The translations under genes and the position numbers were made by a program. From Engelhardtia mirabilis (GTDB taxonomy: Bacteria; Planctomycetota; UBA1135; GCA-002686595), in contig NZ_CP036287.1 in the NCBI RefSeq assembly GCF_007748095.1, forward strand, positions 3,968,001-4,032,000: 64,000 nt of DNA. Direction: 5' to 3'. Below, in pieces: positions 36,698 through 46,833 of the stretch; the first letter of the stretch is position 1, and the number at the start of each line of letters is the position of its first letter. The notes under the pieces are model-generated. The model had not been told where the DNA came from. It searched no databases and saw nothing but the letters and a program-made list of their open reading frames with translations.

Positions 36698-38326
36698 CTA
36701 TTTGCGCCGGTTCTTGCGCTTCTGCTTGTTCTTGGCCTTCTGCTTGTCCTTGTCGCGCGCGCTGGTGGCCTTGCGGGTGGCGGACTTGCCGCGAGCTCCG
36801 GGGACTCCCCCGCCGGCCAGCATCGAGGGGTCGAAGCCCTCCGGCAGACCGCCGCCGCCACCGAGGCCCATCATCGAGCCCAGGCCCTTGGCGGCGCCGC
36901 CGAGCCCGCGCGCCGCGCCGCCGAGCTTGTCGAGCATCCCGCCGCCGCCCAGGTCCGCCGCCAGCTCACCGGAGGGCGAGAAGCCCTCGAGGGCGGCGCG
37001 CTTGGCCTTGGAGCCCATGCCGGCGCCCATGCCCATCTTCTTCATGACCTTCATGAGCTGCTTCATCTGCTTCCACTGCTTCAGAAGCTGATTCACGGCG
37101 CCCACGTCCTGGCCCGCTCCGCGTGCGATCCTGCGCCGCCGGCCCATGTCGATCAGGTCCGGCTGCAGGCGCTCGCGCGCCGTCATCGAAGTGCACAGGG
37201 CCTCGATGCGCTTGATGTGCTTGTCGTCGATGTCGAGGTTGTCGAGCTGCTGGCCCACGCCGGGCAGCATCCCCATGACCTTCTTGAGCGGACCCAGGTT
37301 CTGGATCATCCGCAGCTGGGCCAGCATGTCCTCGAGCGTGAACGAGCCCATCACCAGGCGCTCGTACTGGGCCTGGGCCTCGGTCTCGTCGATCTTGTCC
37401 TGGGCGGCCTCGACCAGGCCGACCACGTCGCCCATGCCCAGGATGCGGCCCGCCACGCGCTCGGCCGAGAAGGCGTCGAGGTCCTCGATCTTCTCGCCGG
37501 TGCCGAGGAACAGGATCGGGCACCCGGTGACCTTCTTCAGGCTCAGCGCCGCGCCGCCGCGGGCGTCACCGTCGAACTTGGTCAGGATCACGCCGGTCAG
37601 GGACAGGCGCGAGTGGAACTCCTGGGCGGAACGCACGGCGTCCTGGCCCGTCATCGAGTCCACCACCAGGATCTGGTCGTCGGGCGAGGTGCGCCGCGCG
37701 ATCTCGGCCACCTCGTCCATCAGCTCGTCGTCCACGTGCAGACGGCCGGCCGTGTCGAGGATCACCACGTCGTTGCCCTGGGCGCGGGCGTGGGCCACGC
37801 CCCGCTCGCAGACGTCGGCCGGACCCAGGCCCTCCTGGTGGAAGACGGGCACGTTCAGCTTGCGCCCCAGAACGCGCAGCTGCTCCACCGCGGCCGGACG
37901 CTTGACGTCGGCGGCCACGAGCAGCGGCCGCTTGGCGTGCTTGGTCACGAGCAGCCGGGCCAGCTTGGCGCAGGTCGTGGTCTTGCCGGCGCCCTGCAGA
38001 CCGGCCATCAGGATCACCGTCGGACCCGACTTGGCCATCTGCAGCCGGGCGTCCTCGGGGCCCATGAGCTCGACCAGCTCATGGTGCACCGCGGCCACGA
38101 ACTGATCCGAAGCACTGACCCCCTTGTCGGCGATCTTGGCCTGGCCCAGGGCCCGCTCGCGGACGCTGTCGACGAAGTCCTTAGCGACCTGGAAGTGGAC
38201 GTCGGCGTCGAGCAGCGCGCGGCGGACGTCCCGCAGGCCCTCCTCGATGTTGCTCTCGGTGAGCTCCTTCTCCCCGCGGAAGCGGTCGAAGGCGCCGGAA
38301 AGGCGTTGGGTGAGACTCTGGAACAT
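36698..38326 (-). CDS. ffh: signal recognition particle GTPase Ffh
   Basis: Ffh (542 residues), the protein part of the signal recognition particle; with 4.5S RNA it targets nascent membrane proteins to FtsY and SecYEG. N domain from residue 1, then G domain with GLQGAGKTTTCAKLA (G1), VILDTAGR (G3) and TKFDGDARGGAAL (G4 region). The M domain is Met-rich (MKQLMKVMKKMGMGAGMG). The tail is longer than usual: Gly-rich, then basic (KAKNKQKRKNRRK), with a LGGAARGLGGAAKGLGS repeat. In many bacteria ffh precedes rpsP directly; here about 3 kb of accessory DNA intervenes. Confidence 0.97.
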   Translation of the reverse strand: MFQSLTQRLSGAFDRFRGEKELTESNIEEGLRDVRRALLDADVHFQVAKDFVDSVRERALGQAKIADKGVSASDQFVAAVHHELVELMGPEDARLQMAKSGPTVILMAGLQGAGKTTTCAKLARLLVTKHAKRPLLVAADVKRPAAVEQLRVLGRKLNVPVFHQEGLGPADVCERGVAHARAQGNDVVILDTAGRLHVDDELMDEVAEIARRTSPDDQILVVDSMTGQDAVRSAQEFHSRLSLTGVILTKFDGDARGGAALSLKKVTGCPILFLGTGEKIEDLDAFSAERVAGRILGMGDVVGLVEAAQDKIDETEAQAQYERLVMGSFTLEDMLAQLRMIQNLGPLKKVMGMLPGVGQQLDNLDIDDKHIKRIEALCTSMTARERLQPDLIDMGRRRRIARGAGQDVGAVNQLLKQWKQMKQLMKVMKKMGMGAGMGSKAKRAALEGFSPSGELAADLGGGGMLDKLGGAARGLGGAAKGLGSMMGLGGGGGLPEGFDPSMLAGGGVPGARGKSATRKATSARDKDKQKAKNKQKRKNRRK

Positions 38327-38398
38327 GGCAGGTGGGTTCGCGGCGGTCGGGCGAGGAGCATAATCGCTCCCGCCCGCTCACCCACCCGTCGATCCGCC

Positions 38399-39484
38399 AT
38401 GACCACCCACACCTCGCTGTCACTCCTGGTCCTGACCCTGCTCGCCGCGCCGGCCCAGACGCCCCTGGAGTGGTCGCCGCCGCCCGGGGCCGAGTTGGCC
38501 GCCGACCATCGCGTCCAGTGGAAGCTGGAGTTCGAGGGTGCCGCGATCCAGATCATGGGCGAGGACCAGGACCCCGCCGACTTCATCGAGGGCTACGACG
38601 AGGACGCCTTCTCGCGCGACATCGAGCTGGCCTTCGCGGCCCGCGACAGCGAGCTGCGGCTGCCCCTGGGCGACACCGCCGATGGCCCCCTGTCCTTCGT
38701 GCGCGAGTACGGGGAGTTCACCGTCGACGGCGAGACGCCCGACATGGCCGAGGGCCTGACCGAGGGCGCGCGGGTGCTCTTCCGGCGCGACGGGGACGAC
38801 GGTTGGGAGCGGCGGCTGCTCGCGGCCGGCGACGACGCGACGGATTCGAAGGCGGGTGAGCCCCTGGAGTCCCTCTCCGCCCTGGCCGAGGATCTGGGCT
38901 TCCGACACCTGGTCCCGGGCGAGGCCGTCGAAGCCGGAGCGACCTGGCGCGTCTACCTCTCCGGCCAGGACCTCTTCGACCTGGTCGCTGGCGGCCTCGA
39001 CGCCGCCGGCGCCCCGACGATCGCCGCCGGTCTCGGGGCCGAGGACGACGAGCGCGAGCTGCTCGGGCGCCTGGGCGAGTTCCTCGACGTGCTCGCCGAG
39101 GGAGCCACCGTCGATTGCACCCTGGTCTCCGTCGAGGCCGACGACGACGGGCGCGAGCTGGCCCGCATCGGACTCGCCCTGGAGCACGAGGGCACCCTCG
39201 AGCTGAGCCAGTATTTCACAGACACGGTGAAGTTCGACGACGGCAGCGGCGAGGGGCGCACGCCCGAGGTCGAAGCCGAGATGGCGGTGTCGTACTCGGG
39301 GACGGGCGAGCTCACCTGGGACCTGGCGGCGGGATGCTTCGCGGCGTTCGAGTTGACGGTGGAGTTCGAGGCCGAGCTCGACGTCGATCTGGCCGCCGAC
39401 TTCGACGCCTTCACCTTCGAGATCCACGCGGACCTGGACTGGACCGGCGAGCTCACGCACACCGCCGAGGGTTCGGCACAGTAG
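38399..39484 (+). CDS. secreted acidic protein, unknown function (paralog of the gene at 40607)
   Basis: A 361-residue exported protein from ATG 38399 (MTTHTSLSLLVLTLLAAPAQT), whose first 20 residues are a signal peptide. The rest is strongly acidic with Asp/Glu-rich turns and an alternating beta pattern (LEHEGTLELSQYF, VEFEAELDVDLAADFDAF, DLDWTGEL). The same overall plan recurs in the protein at 40607: signal peptide, W-SP-x-G start, hydrophilic middle, repeated E-L-x-L strands and a final SG-W or GEL segment. Together they look like distant paralogs flanking a Gfo/Idh oxidoreductase. Function unknown. It is divergent from ffh. Confidence 0.7.
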   Translation: MTTHTSLSLLVLTLLAAPAQTPLEWSPPPGAELAADHRVQWKLEFEGAAIQIMGEDQDPADFIEGYDEDAFSRDIELAFAARDSELRLPLGDTADGPLSFVREYGEFTVDGETPDMAEGLTEGARVLFRRDGDDGWERRLLAAGDDATDSKAGEPLESLSALAEDLGFRHLVPGEAVEAGATWRVYLSGQDLFDLVAGGLDAAGAPTIAAGLGAEDDERELLGRLGEFLDVLAEGATVDCTLVSVEADDDGRELARIGLALEHEGTLELSQYFTDTVKFDDGSGEGRTPEVEAEMAVSYSGTGELTWDLAAGCFAAFELTVEFEAELDVDLAADFDAFTFEIHADLDWTGELTHTAEGSAQ

Positions 39485-39491
39485 TCGCCCC

Positions 39492-40520
39492 ATGCAACCG
39501 CTCAAGATCGCCCTCCTGGGGCTCGTCCACGGGCACGTGGACTGGGTCCTCGACTCCGCGCGCCTGCGCGACGACATCGAGTTGGTCGGCGTGGCCGAGC
39601 ACGACCAGGCCCTGTTCAGGCGTCTGACGTCGAAGTACGGCTTCGGAGACCTGCCGCGCACCGACGAGGCAGCCGAGCTGCTCGAGCGCACCAAGCCCGA
39701 CGCCGTCGTCGTGATGACCGACATCGTCGGGCACCGGGCAGCCCTGGCCGCAGCCGCGGACGCGGGGCTCGCGGCCCTGGTCGAGCGGCCCCTCGACTTC
39801 GACCTGGACCACGCCCTGTCCCTGGCCCGCGTCGCTCGTGAGCGCGAGCTGAGCATCCTGACCCACTACGAGACGGCCCACTACCCGGCCATCCGAGCGG
39901 CGGCGGACCACCTGCATTCGGGGGACCTGGGTGAGCTCTCGCGCCTGCGGATCCGCGCCGGGCACCAGGGTCCGGCGGCCCTGGGCTGCGCGCCCTCGTT
40001 CCTCAAGTGGCTGTTGGATTCCGAGCGCGGCGGCGGCGCGATGGTCGACTTCGCCTGCTTCGGGGTGCACCTGGCCCTGTGGCTGGTCGGCCGGCCCCCC
40101 CAGCGCGTCACCGCCTCGACCCAGTCGATCTGGCCCGAGGAGCACCGCGGCGTGGACGACCAGGCCACGCTGCTGCTGGACTTCGACCGGGTCCAGGCGG
40201 TGGTCGAGGCCTCCTGGTGCTGGCCCAATCCGGTCAAGGACGTGGAGCTGATCGGCTCGAGCGGCTTCCTGCGGACCGGGCGGGCGGGCACCTACGAGAT
40301 CGGCGAGATGGACCTGGGCGGCCCCAGCGCGCGCCACACGGCGCCGCCCTTGAGTGGGTCCTTGACCGACGCCTGGACCCAACTGGCCGCCGTGGCGCGG
40401 GGCGCGGTGCCCGATCCCCTGTACGGCCTGGACCTGTCCCTGGGCGTGGCCAGCGTGCTGGAGGCCGCGCGCCAGTCCGCGCGCGAGGGGGTCTCGGTGA
40501 CTCCCCGTCCCTGGGGCTGA
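39492..40520 (+). CDS. Gfo/Idh/MocA family oxidoreductase
   Basis: A 342-residue NAD(P)-dependent sugar- or aldehyde-type dehydrogenase. The N-terminal Rossmann fold starts KIALLGLVHGHVDW. The cofactor-adjacent motif normally EKP appears as VERPLDFD, with Arg in place of Lys. The C-terminal substrate domain carries GGGAMVDFACFGVHLALWL, where the catalytic Asp/His pair usually sits in this family (DxxxH pattern: DFACFGVH). The Lys-to-Arg change in the EKP motif could alter chemistry. Substrate not predictable. It begins seven bases after the secreted gene upstream. Confidence 0.85.
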   Translation: MQPLKIALLGLVHGHVDWVLDSARLRDDIELVGVAEHDQALFRRLTSKYGFGDLPRTDEAAELLERTKPDAVVVMTDIVGHRAALAAAADAGLAALVERPLDFDLDHALSLARVARERELSILTHYETAHYPAIRAAADHLHSGDLGELSRLRIRAGHQGPAALGCAPSFLKWLLDSERGGGAMVDFACFGVHLALWLVGRPPQRVTASTQSIWPEEHRGVDDQATLLLDFDRVQAVVEASWCWPNPVKDVELIGSSGFLRTGRAGTYEIGEMDLGGPSARHTAPPLSGSLTDAWTQLAAVARGAVPDPLYGLDLSLGVASVLEAARQSAREGVSVTPRPWG

Positions 40521-40606
40521 AGAAGCGGGCTGGGGATGGCCGATAGCCCGCTCGAAGGCCCTCGGACCACCGCCGAGGGTCGACCGAGCGTCCCGACCCG
40601 CCCGCC

Positions 40607-41680
40607 ATGCAGCCCGTCCACCGCATCCTGATCGCCCCTACTGTCGCCCTGATCCTGTCCGCCGGCGCAGAGCCCACGAGCTACCAGCTCGCGTGGAGCC
40701 CGGCCGAAGGCGACCAGTTCGAGCGGCGCTTGGAACTCGAGCTGGAGGTGGAGTTCCGCAGCGGCGGGTTCGAGGTGGCCGGTCAATCGATGCCCCTGGA
40801 GGAGGTCTACAACAAGTTCGACCCCCAGGACGGCGAGCGCAGCCTCGACGTCGAAGCCACCGCGATCGACACCGTGCGCAGCGTGGAGCTGGGGCAGTTG
40901 ATGAGCCTCGAGCGCCAGTACGCCGAGGTCCTGGTCGACGGTCGCCGGGACGACGACGGGCCGGCCCTGGCGCGCTTCAACTGGGACCGCCGCCGCGCGC
41001 GCTTCCAGACCGAGGTGATCGACGACGGACTCGATCCGGAAGAGGCCAAGGCCGCCGCGCGCGTGCTGCGCGAGGACCTCGATTGCCGCTGGCTGCTGCC
41101 CAAGGGCGAGGTGCGGAACGCGTCGACCTGGAAGCGCGACCTGTCACCCCAGCAAGCCCTGGAGCTGGTCGGCATCCCCGGCATGGACATCACCGAGCTG
41201 TTCCGCATCGGCATGGAGGACGACCGGCCGGTGGACCCCGAGCTGTTGCGCGCCTTCGAGCCGGTCCTGGCGGACCTCGGCCGCGAGCGCCACGCCGGAA
41301 ACGTCGTCGCCGAACTGGCGGGGACGCGCGTCTTCGACGGCCAGACCATCGTTCAGGTCGATCTCACGATCGAAGTCGAGCTGCACCTGGACCTGACCGA
41401 CCTGATGCAAACCGCCTTCGACCTCGAAGCCAGGATCCGCGCCGACCACCTGGTGCCCGAGCACCTGCGCGCGCTCGTCATCATCAGCGGCGAGGGCGAG
41501 GGGCGCTTCGAGTGGAACGTCACCGCGGGACGGTTGCACTCGCTCGAGTCGTCGGTCGACTACGTCTTCGAGATCAACGGCAACTTCGACGCCCCCGTCG
41601 ACGGCAAGTCGATGCCATTCTCAGGCTGGGGGAGTTGGGGTGGCGAGTTGACCAGCGCGCGGACCGTGACGAAGAAGTAG
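40607..41680 (+). CDS. secreted acidic protein, unknown function (paralog of the gene at 38399)
   Basis: A 357-residue exported protein (MQPVHRILIAPTVALILSAG, signal peptide) with the same domain plan as the protein encoded at 38399. Conserved features include an early W-SPAEGDQF turn, long polar stretches with paired Asp/Glu, and beta strands near the end (IVQVDLTIEVELHLDLTDL, FEWNVTAGRLHSLES). The end is SGWGSWGGELTSA. It is 86 bases after the oxidoreductase on the same strand, and its stop abuts the decayed activator remnant on the minus strand. Function unknown. Confidence 0.7.
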   Translation: MQPVHRILIAPTVALILSAGAEPTSYQLAWSPAEGDQFERRLELELEVEFRSGGFEVAGQSMPLEEVYNKFDPQDGERSLDVEATAIDTVRSVELGQLMSLERQYAEVLVDGRRDDDGPALARFNWDRRRARFQTEVIDDGLDPEEAKAAARVLREDLDCRWLLPKGEVRNASTWKRDLSPQQALELVGIPGMDITELFRIGMEDDRPVDPELLRAFEPVLADLGRERHAGNVVAELAGTRVFDGQTIVQVDLTIEVELHLDLTDLMQTAFDLEARIRADHLVPEHLRALVIISGEGEGRFEWNVTAGRLHSLESSVDYVFEINGNFDAPVDGKSMPFSGWGSWGGELTSARTVTKK

Positions 41681-42253
41681 CTACCGGTAGTCATCCTTGC
41701 GCAGCTCGTGTCGTTGGAGCTTCCCGTAGAGGCTGCGAGCCGAGATCCCCGCGGCTTCGGCGACCTTGCCAACCCGACCTTCGTGGCGACGAAGCAGGCC
41801 CTCCAAGTAGGCGCGCTCGAATGCCAGAGCCGCCGCCGCGCGCGCCGGTCGAAGCGGCTGGTCGAGCCACCCCTCCGCCTCCGTTTCGCTCCTCGCCGAG
41901 CCCGCCGAGCCGTGGTCGTCCTCGGACGCTGGGTCCCGGCCGGCCACGGAGTCGGGTAGGTCCGCGAGGGTGATCTCATTGCCCACACAGAGGGCCAGGG
42001 AGTGCTCGATCGCATTCAGCAGCTGGCGCACGTTGCCCGGCCAGCGGTAGCGGATCAGGGCGTCGAGGGCCTCGTCGGTGATGCCGGTCACGCGATCGCT
42101 ACCCACCCGCTGCACCCTCCGTCGTTGCAACACGCTGAGCAGGTCGACCTGCAGGTGCAGGGGCATCTCGCCGATCTCGTCGAGGAAGATCGTGCCGCCG
42201 TCGGCCAGCTCGAAGCGTCCCTTCATGCGGCGTTGAGCCCCGGTGAAGGCCCC
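41681..42253 (-). pseudogene. remnant of an NtrC/DctD-type sigma-54 activator
   Basis: A broken bacterial enhancer-binding protein. What survives is the GAFTGA loop that touches sigma-54, FELADGGTIFLDEIGEMPL (Walker B), and LLSVLQRRRVQRVGSDR. The sequence then jumps to VTGITDEALDALIRYRWPGNVRQL, omitting the AAA+ stretch of about 80-100 residues that normally separates these (the sensor and Arg-finger region). The C-terminal Fis-type helix-turn-helix (VAEAAGISARSLYGKLQRHEL) is intact. Everything upstream (receiver domain, Walker A) is missing: homology stops about 17 bases before the start of the dctP gene on the other strand. It cannot act as an ATPase. Confidence 0.85.
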
Positions 42254-42269
42254 CACCATTCGACAGACC

Positions 42270-43307
42270 ATGAACGCAACCTCCCACGTCCACCTGCCCA
42301 CGCTTGCAGCGCTGCTACTCTCCATCCTGGTCGCGAGTTGTGGCGGGGATTCGACCGGCGGCGGCACCCAATGGCGCCTCGCAATCGAAGAAGCACCCGG
42401 CTCGGTTCAGGACGCCTACGCCCAGGAGTTCGCGCGTCTCGTCGCGGAGCGCACCGACGGTGCCGTGTCGGTCACCGTCTACCCCTACGGCGCCCTCGGC
42501 ACCAGCGACGACATCACCGAGCAGCTCCGCATGGGCGGCCTGCAGTTCGCGATGTCCTCGCCCGGGCACCTCGGCAAGTCGATCCCCGAGCTGCAGGCCC
42601 TTCTGCTGCACTTCCTGTTCACCGACGACGAGGCCACCAACCGCGCGGCCCTGGCCGATCCGGAGATCCGCGCCGCGGTGGAGCCGCTGTTCCCGCCCCT
42701 CGGGCTGGAGTTGATGTCGATCCTGCCCGAGGGCTGGATGGTCTGGACCACCAAGCAACCGGTGCGTGGGCCCGAAGACTTCGCGGGGATCAAGACCCGC
42801 ACCATGACCTCGCCGCTGCTGCTGGCGACCTACGACGCCTTCGGCGCCAATCCCCAGGCCATGCCCTACGGCGAGGTCTACAGCGCCCTGCAACTGGACA
42901 TGATCGACGCCCAGGTCAACCCGCTCTTCGCCATCGAGGAGATGAGCTTCTACGAGGTCACCGACTACCTCGTGCGCGCCAAGCCCGCCCCGTTCCTGAC
43001 CACCTTCCTCTCCAACCACGACTTCCTGGCCGGGCTCGCCCCCGAGCTGCGCGCCACCGTCGACGGCATCGTCGCCGACCTCGAGCCCTTCCTCGCCGAG
43101 CACCAACGCAGCGTCAACGAAGAGCGCCTGGCCGAGATGCTCGCGGCCAAGCCCTCCCTGACCGTGATCGAGCTCGAGCCCGCCGAGCGCGAAGCCTTTC
43201 GCGAGTTGGCCCAGCCCCTACGCGACGTCTACCTCGAGCGCGCCGGCCAGGGTGGCCAGGAGGTCCTCGACGCCCTCGAGAGCGCCATCGAGCGCGCGCG
43301 GGGCTGA
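42270..43307 (+). CDS. DctP-family TRAP transporter solute-binding lipoprotein
   Basis: A periplasmic binding component of a TRAP transporter (345 residues from ATG 42270). The N-terminus ends in a lipobox (LLSILVASCGG, lipid on Cys24). The body is the DctP fold: VYPYGALGTSDDITEQLRMGG, the AGIKTRTMTSPLLLATY block and the PYGEVYSALQLDMIDAQ block, typical of family binding proteins. No membrane subunits (DctQ, DctM) lie nearby, so it may pair with ones elsewhere or bind without transport. It starts 17 bases from the decayed activator remnant, which faces the other way; in known systems DctD-type activators control dct genes. The stop is one base before the next convergent gene. Confidence 0.9.
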   Translation: MNATSHVHLPTLAALLLSILVASCGGDSTGGGTQWRLAIEEAPGSVQDAYAQEFARLVAERTDGAVSVTVYPYGALGTSDDITEQLRMGGLQFAMSSPGHLGKSIPELQALLLHFLFTDDEATNRAALADPEIRAAVEPLFPPLGLELMSILPEGWMVWTTKQPVRGPEDFAGIKTRTMTSPLLLATYDAFGANPQAMPYGEVYSALQLDMIDAQVNPLFAIEEMSFYEVTDYLVRAKPAPFLTTFLSNHDFLAGLAPELRATVDGIVADLEPFLAEHQRSVNEERLAEMLAAKPSLTVIELEPAEREAFRELAQPLRDVYLERAGQGGQEVLDALESAIERARG

Positions 43308-43308
43308 G

Positions 43309-43823
43309 TCAATCCCGGTCGGTGTCGACATCGACCCGTCCGCTGGCGAAGACGTAGCCCAGGGACCCGGATTCCTCGTAGCCGAAGAGCACGACTTCAT
43401 GGCGCACTCGACTGCCGCCGTCGATCGGCGTCCAGTGGATCGAGACCTTGCCGTCGAGGTCGTCGTAGACACTCCAGGTGGGCCCGAAATCCACCCACGT
43501 CGTGATCTCGCCGCGCTTGAGGCGACCCGTCGACGCCGGGTCGATGACGAGTTCGAGGTCGAACGACATGAAGCCGTTCCACTGGTGCTTGTGGAGACGG
43601 AGGGGGCCTCCCTGCGGCCATTCGATGTCGAGCGAGGCGTCTGTCCCTCTGGCGTGACCGAACGGAGTGATCAGCGTCGCATCCGCTGGGCCGCTGAACC
43701 GAACGGAGCCGACTCTCTCTTCTTCGCTCAGGCGCACCGATACGCGGGGCGCGACCTCTTCTGAGACCGCACCTCCTCCGCACCCGACGATGGCGAACAG
43801 AACCGCGAGCGCCCACAGCCGCA

Positions 43824-43824
<1 letters not shown>
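43309..43824 (-). CDS. predicted lipoprotein, unknown function
   Basis: A 171-residue lipoprotein (MRLWALAVLFAIVGCGGG, lipid on Cys15). The remainder alternates beta strands and polar turns (VRFSGPADATLITPFG, LDIEWPQGG, LELVIDPAST), possibly one jelly-roll or lectin-like domain, and has a short basic-acidic end. Its ATG overlaps the stop of murA (TGATG), so it is translated with murA. That gives it a cell-envelope context, but no function is recognised. Confidence 0.7.
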
Positions 43825-45107
<1,283 letters not shown>

Positions 45108-45422
45108 CGGAGGCCGAGGTTACCCCTCGGCGGTCCACCCACCAACGGCGCCGGGGACCCAAAGGAGCCCGCCCCGGGGCCGCCGCCGGCCGGCCGCTCG
45201 GGGCTCGAGTTGACCGGGATTGGACAGACTCCTACTATCCTCGGTTCGCGTCGCCCCTCTCAGGGCCTCGGGGAGGCCCCAGAACACCCCGAACCGAGCC
45301 CGCTCGCTCGCTCGCGCCCGATCCAGACGTGACCCAAGGATCGCGACCGCCCCTGGCCGCGACCGCCCCGCCCCGCCCAGCAGCCGCCCGCCGCGGTTGC
45401 CCACCGAACAACACGCAGGCAG
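45108..45422. other. divergent intergenic region between murA and the TPR/alpha-CTD gene
   Basis: There are 315 bases between murA (minus) and the gene at 45423 (plus). It should contain both promoters. Nothing repeats, and no RNA gene was seen. Confidence 0.4.
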
Positions 45423-46811
45423 ATGTCGACCGAGACCGCCACCGCCGAAGCTCCCGCCCACGAGCACGCTTTCGACCTCTCCCACCTCGAGAACGCGAGC
45501 TTCGCGGCCCTGCAGGCCGGACGAGCTGCGATCTTCCGGACTTCTTCGACTCGCAACGGGTTCGCGAAGGACATCGAAGCCCTCGGGCCCGACGGCGACC
45601 AGGGCCGCAAGAAGGGTCTGGGCCTGTGGATGCTCGCGCGCCACGAAGAGTCCGTGAAGCTGCTCGCCAAGTTCGAGGGTGACGACGTCGCGGACTACAC
45701 CCGCGCCCGTTCCCTGATCAGCCTGGGCCGCAACGCCGAGGCGATCCCGCTCTTCGAGCGTTTGACCAAGGACTACCCGAACGAGCCGCGTCCGCGCGGC
45801 GGGTTGATCGAGGCGCGCCTCGAAGCGGCCCTCGAAGGGGTCGACGAGCTGACCGAGCCGGAGAAGGGCACCGCGGTGCTCGACGCCGAACTCGACGGCG
45901 CCGACCCGGGCTTTCTGCAGAGTGCGGATGGTCGCTACCTGCTCGGTCGCCGCGCCGAACTGAAGCGCGACCTGAGCGAGGCCCTGGACCACTACGCCGC
46001 GGCCCACGAGCTCGACCCGACCCTGCGCAACAACCTGCTGCGCGCCGCCTACGCCGCCGAGCGCGCGGGCCTCGACGACCTGGCGATCCAGTTCTACGAG
46101 GAGGCGCTCGAGATGCGCCTCTGCAACAGCTCGCACCTGATGAACCTGGGCGTGCTCTACGAGGACACCGGACGCGACCAGGACGCGGCGGCGCTGTACG
46201 ACATCGTCAGCAACTCGAACCCCACCGACGAGCGGGCGCGGCTGTACCTGGCCGACGCCGTCTCGGCGATGGACATGTACTACGACGAGGATCTGGAGCG
46301 CAAAGAGGACAAGCTCAACCAGATCCTGCGCATCCCGATCACCGACTTCGAGCTCTCGGTCCGCGCGCGGAACTGCCTCAACAAGATGCAGATCCACACC
46401 CTGGGCGACCTGGTCACCAAGACCGAGCAGGAGCTGCTCTCCTACAAGAACTTCGGCGAGACCTCGCTGAACGAGATCAAGGAGATCCTGCGCTCGAAGG
46501 GCCTGCGCCTGGGCATGCCCCGCGAGGAGGCCGTGGCCAGCATCGAGGCCCGCGCTCGCCGGCCCGTGGCCGCGGGCAGCACCGGTGCCACCACCAACGA
46601 CGACGGTGACATCAGCAACCGACCGATCACCGACCTGCAGCTCTCGATCCGCGCCCGCCGCACGGTCGAGGCCCTGGGTTGCCTGACGATCGGGGACATC
46701 ACCAAGCACTCGGCCGACGAACTCTTGGGCATGCCGAACTTCGGCAGCACCTCGCTCCAGGAGCTGCGCGCCAAGTTGACCGACATGAGCCTCAAGCTGG
46801 CGGGCGAGTAG
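45423..46811 (+). CDS. TPR protein with two RNA polymerase alpha C-terminal domains
   Basis: A 462-residue cytoplasmic protein. Residues 60-290 hold TPR-like helices (ARHEESVKLLAKFEGDD, RNAEAIPLFERLTKDYPN, SEALDHYAAAHELDPT, DDLAIQFYEEALEMR, RDQDAAALYDIVSNSNPTD). Residues 302-365 are a clear alpha-CTD (ITDFELSVRARNCLNKMQI, then NFGETSLNEIKEILRSKGL). It keeps the Arg, Asn, Cys and Gly-x-x-Ser-x-x-Glu contact pattern of RpoA, apart from Thr where E. coli has Lys298. Residues 398-460 are a second, divergent alpha-CTD (LQLSIRARRTVEALGCLTI, NFGSTSLQELR) in which the Asn is Arg. This suggests a regulator that contacts DNA or RNA polymerase. ruvA follows after 22 bases. Confidence 0.9.
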   Translation: MSTETATAEAPAHEHAFDLSHLENASFAALQAGRAAIFRTSSTRNGFAKDIEALGPDGDQGRKKGLGLWMLARHEESVKLLAKFEGDDVADYTRARSLISLGRNAEAIPLFERLTKDYPNEPRPRGGLIEARLEAALEGVDELTEPEKGTAVLDAELDGADPGFLQSADGRYLLGRRAELKRDLSEALDHYAAAHELDPTLRNNLLRAAYAAERAGLDDLAIQFYEEALEMRLCNSSHLMNLGVLYEDTGRDQDAAALYDIVSNSNPTDERARLYLADAVSAMDMYYDEDLERKEDKLNQILRIPITDFELSVRARNCLNKMQIHTLGDLVTKTEQELLSYKNFGETSLNEIKEILRSKGLRLGMPREEAVASIEARARRPVAAGSTGATTNDDGDISNRPITDLQLSIRARRTVEALGCLTIGDITKHSADELLGMPNFGSTSLQELRAKLTDMSLKLAGE

Positions 46812-46833
46812 GCGCCGCGGGCGGCGCGATCGC

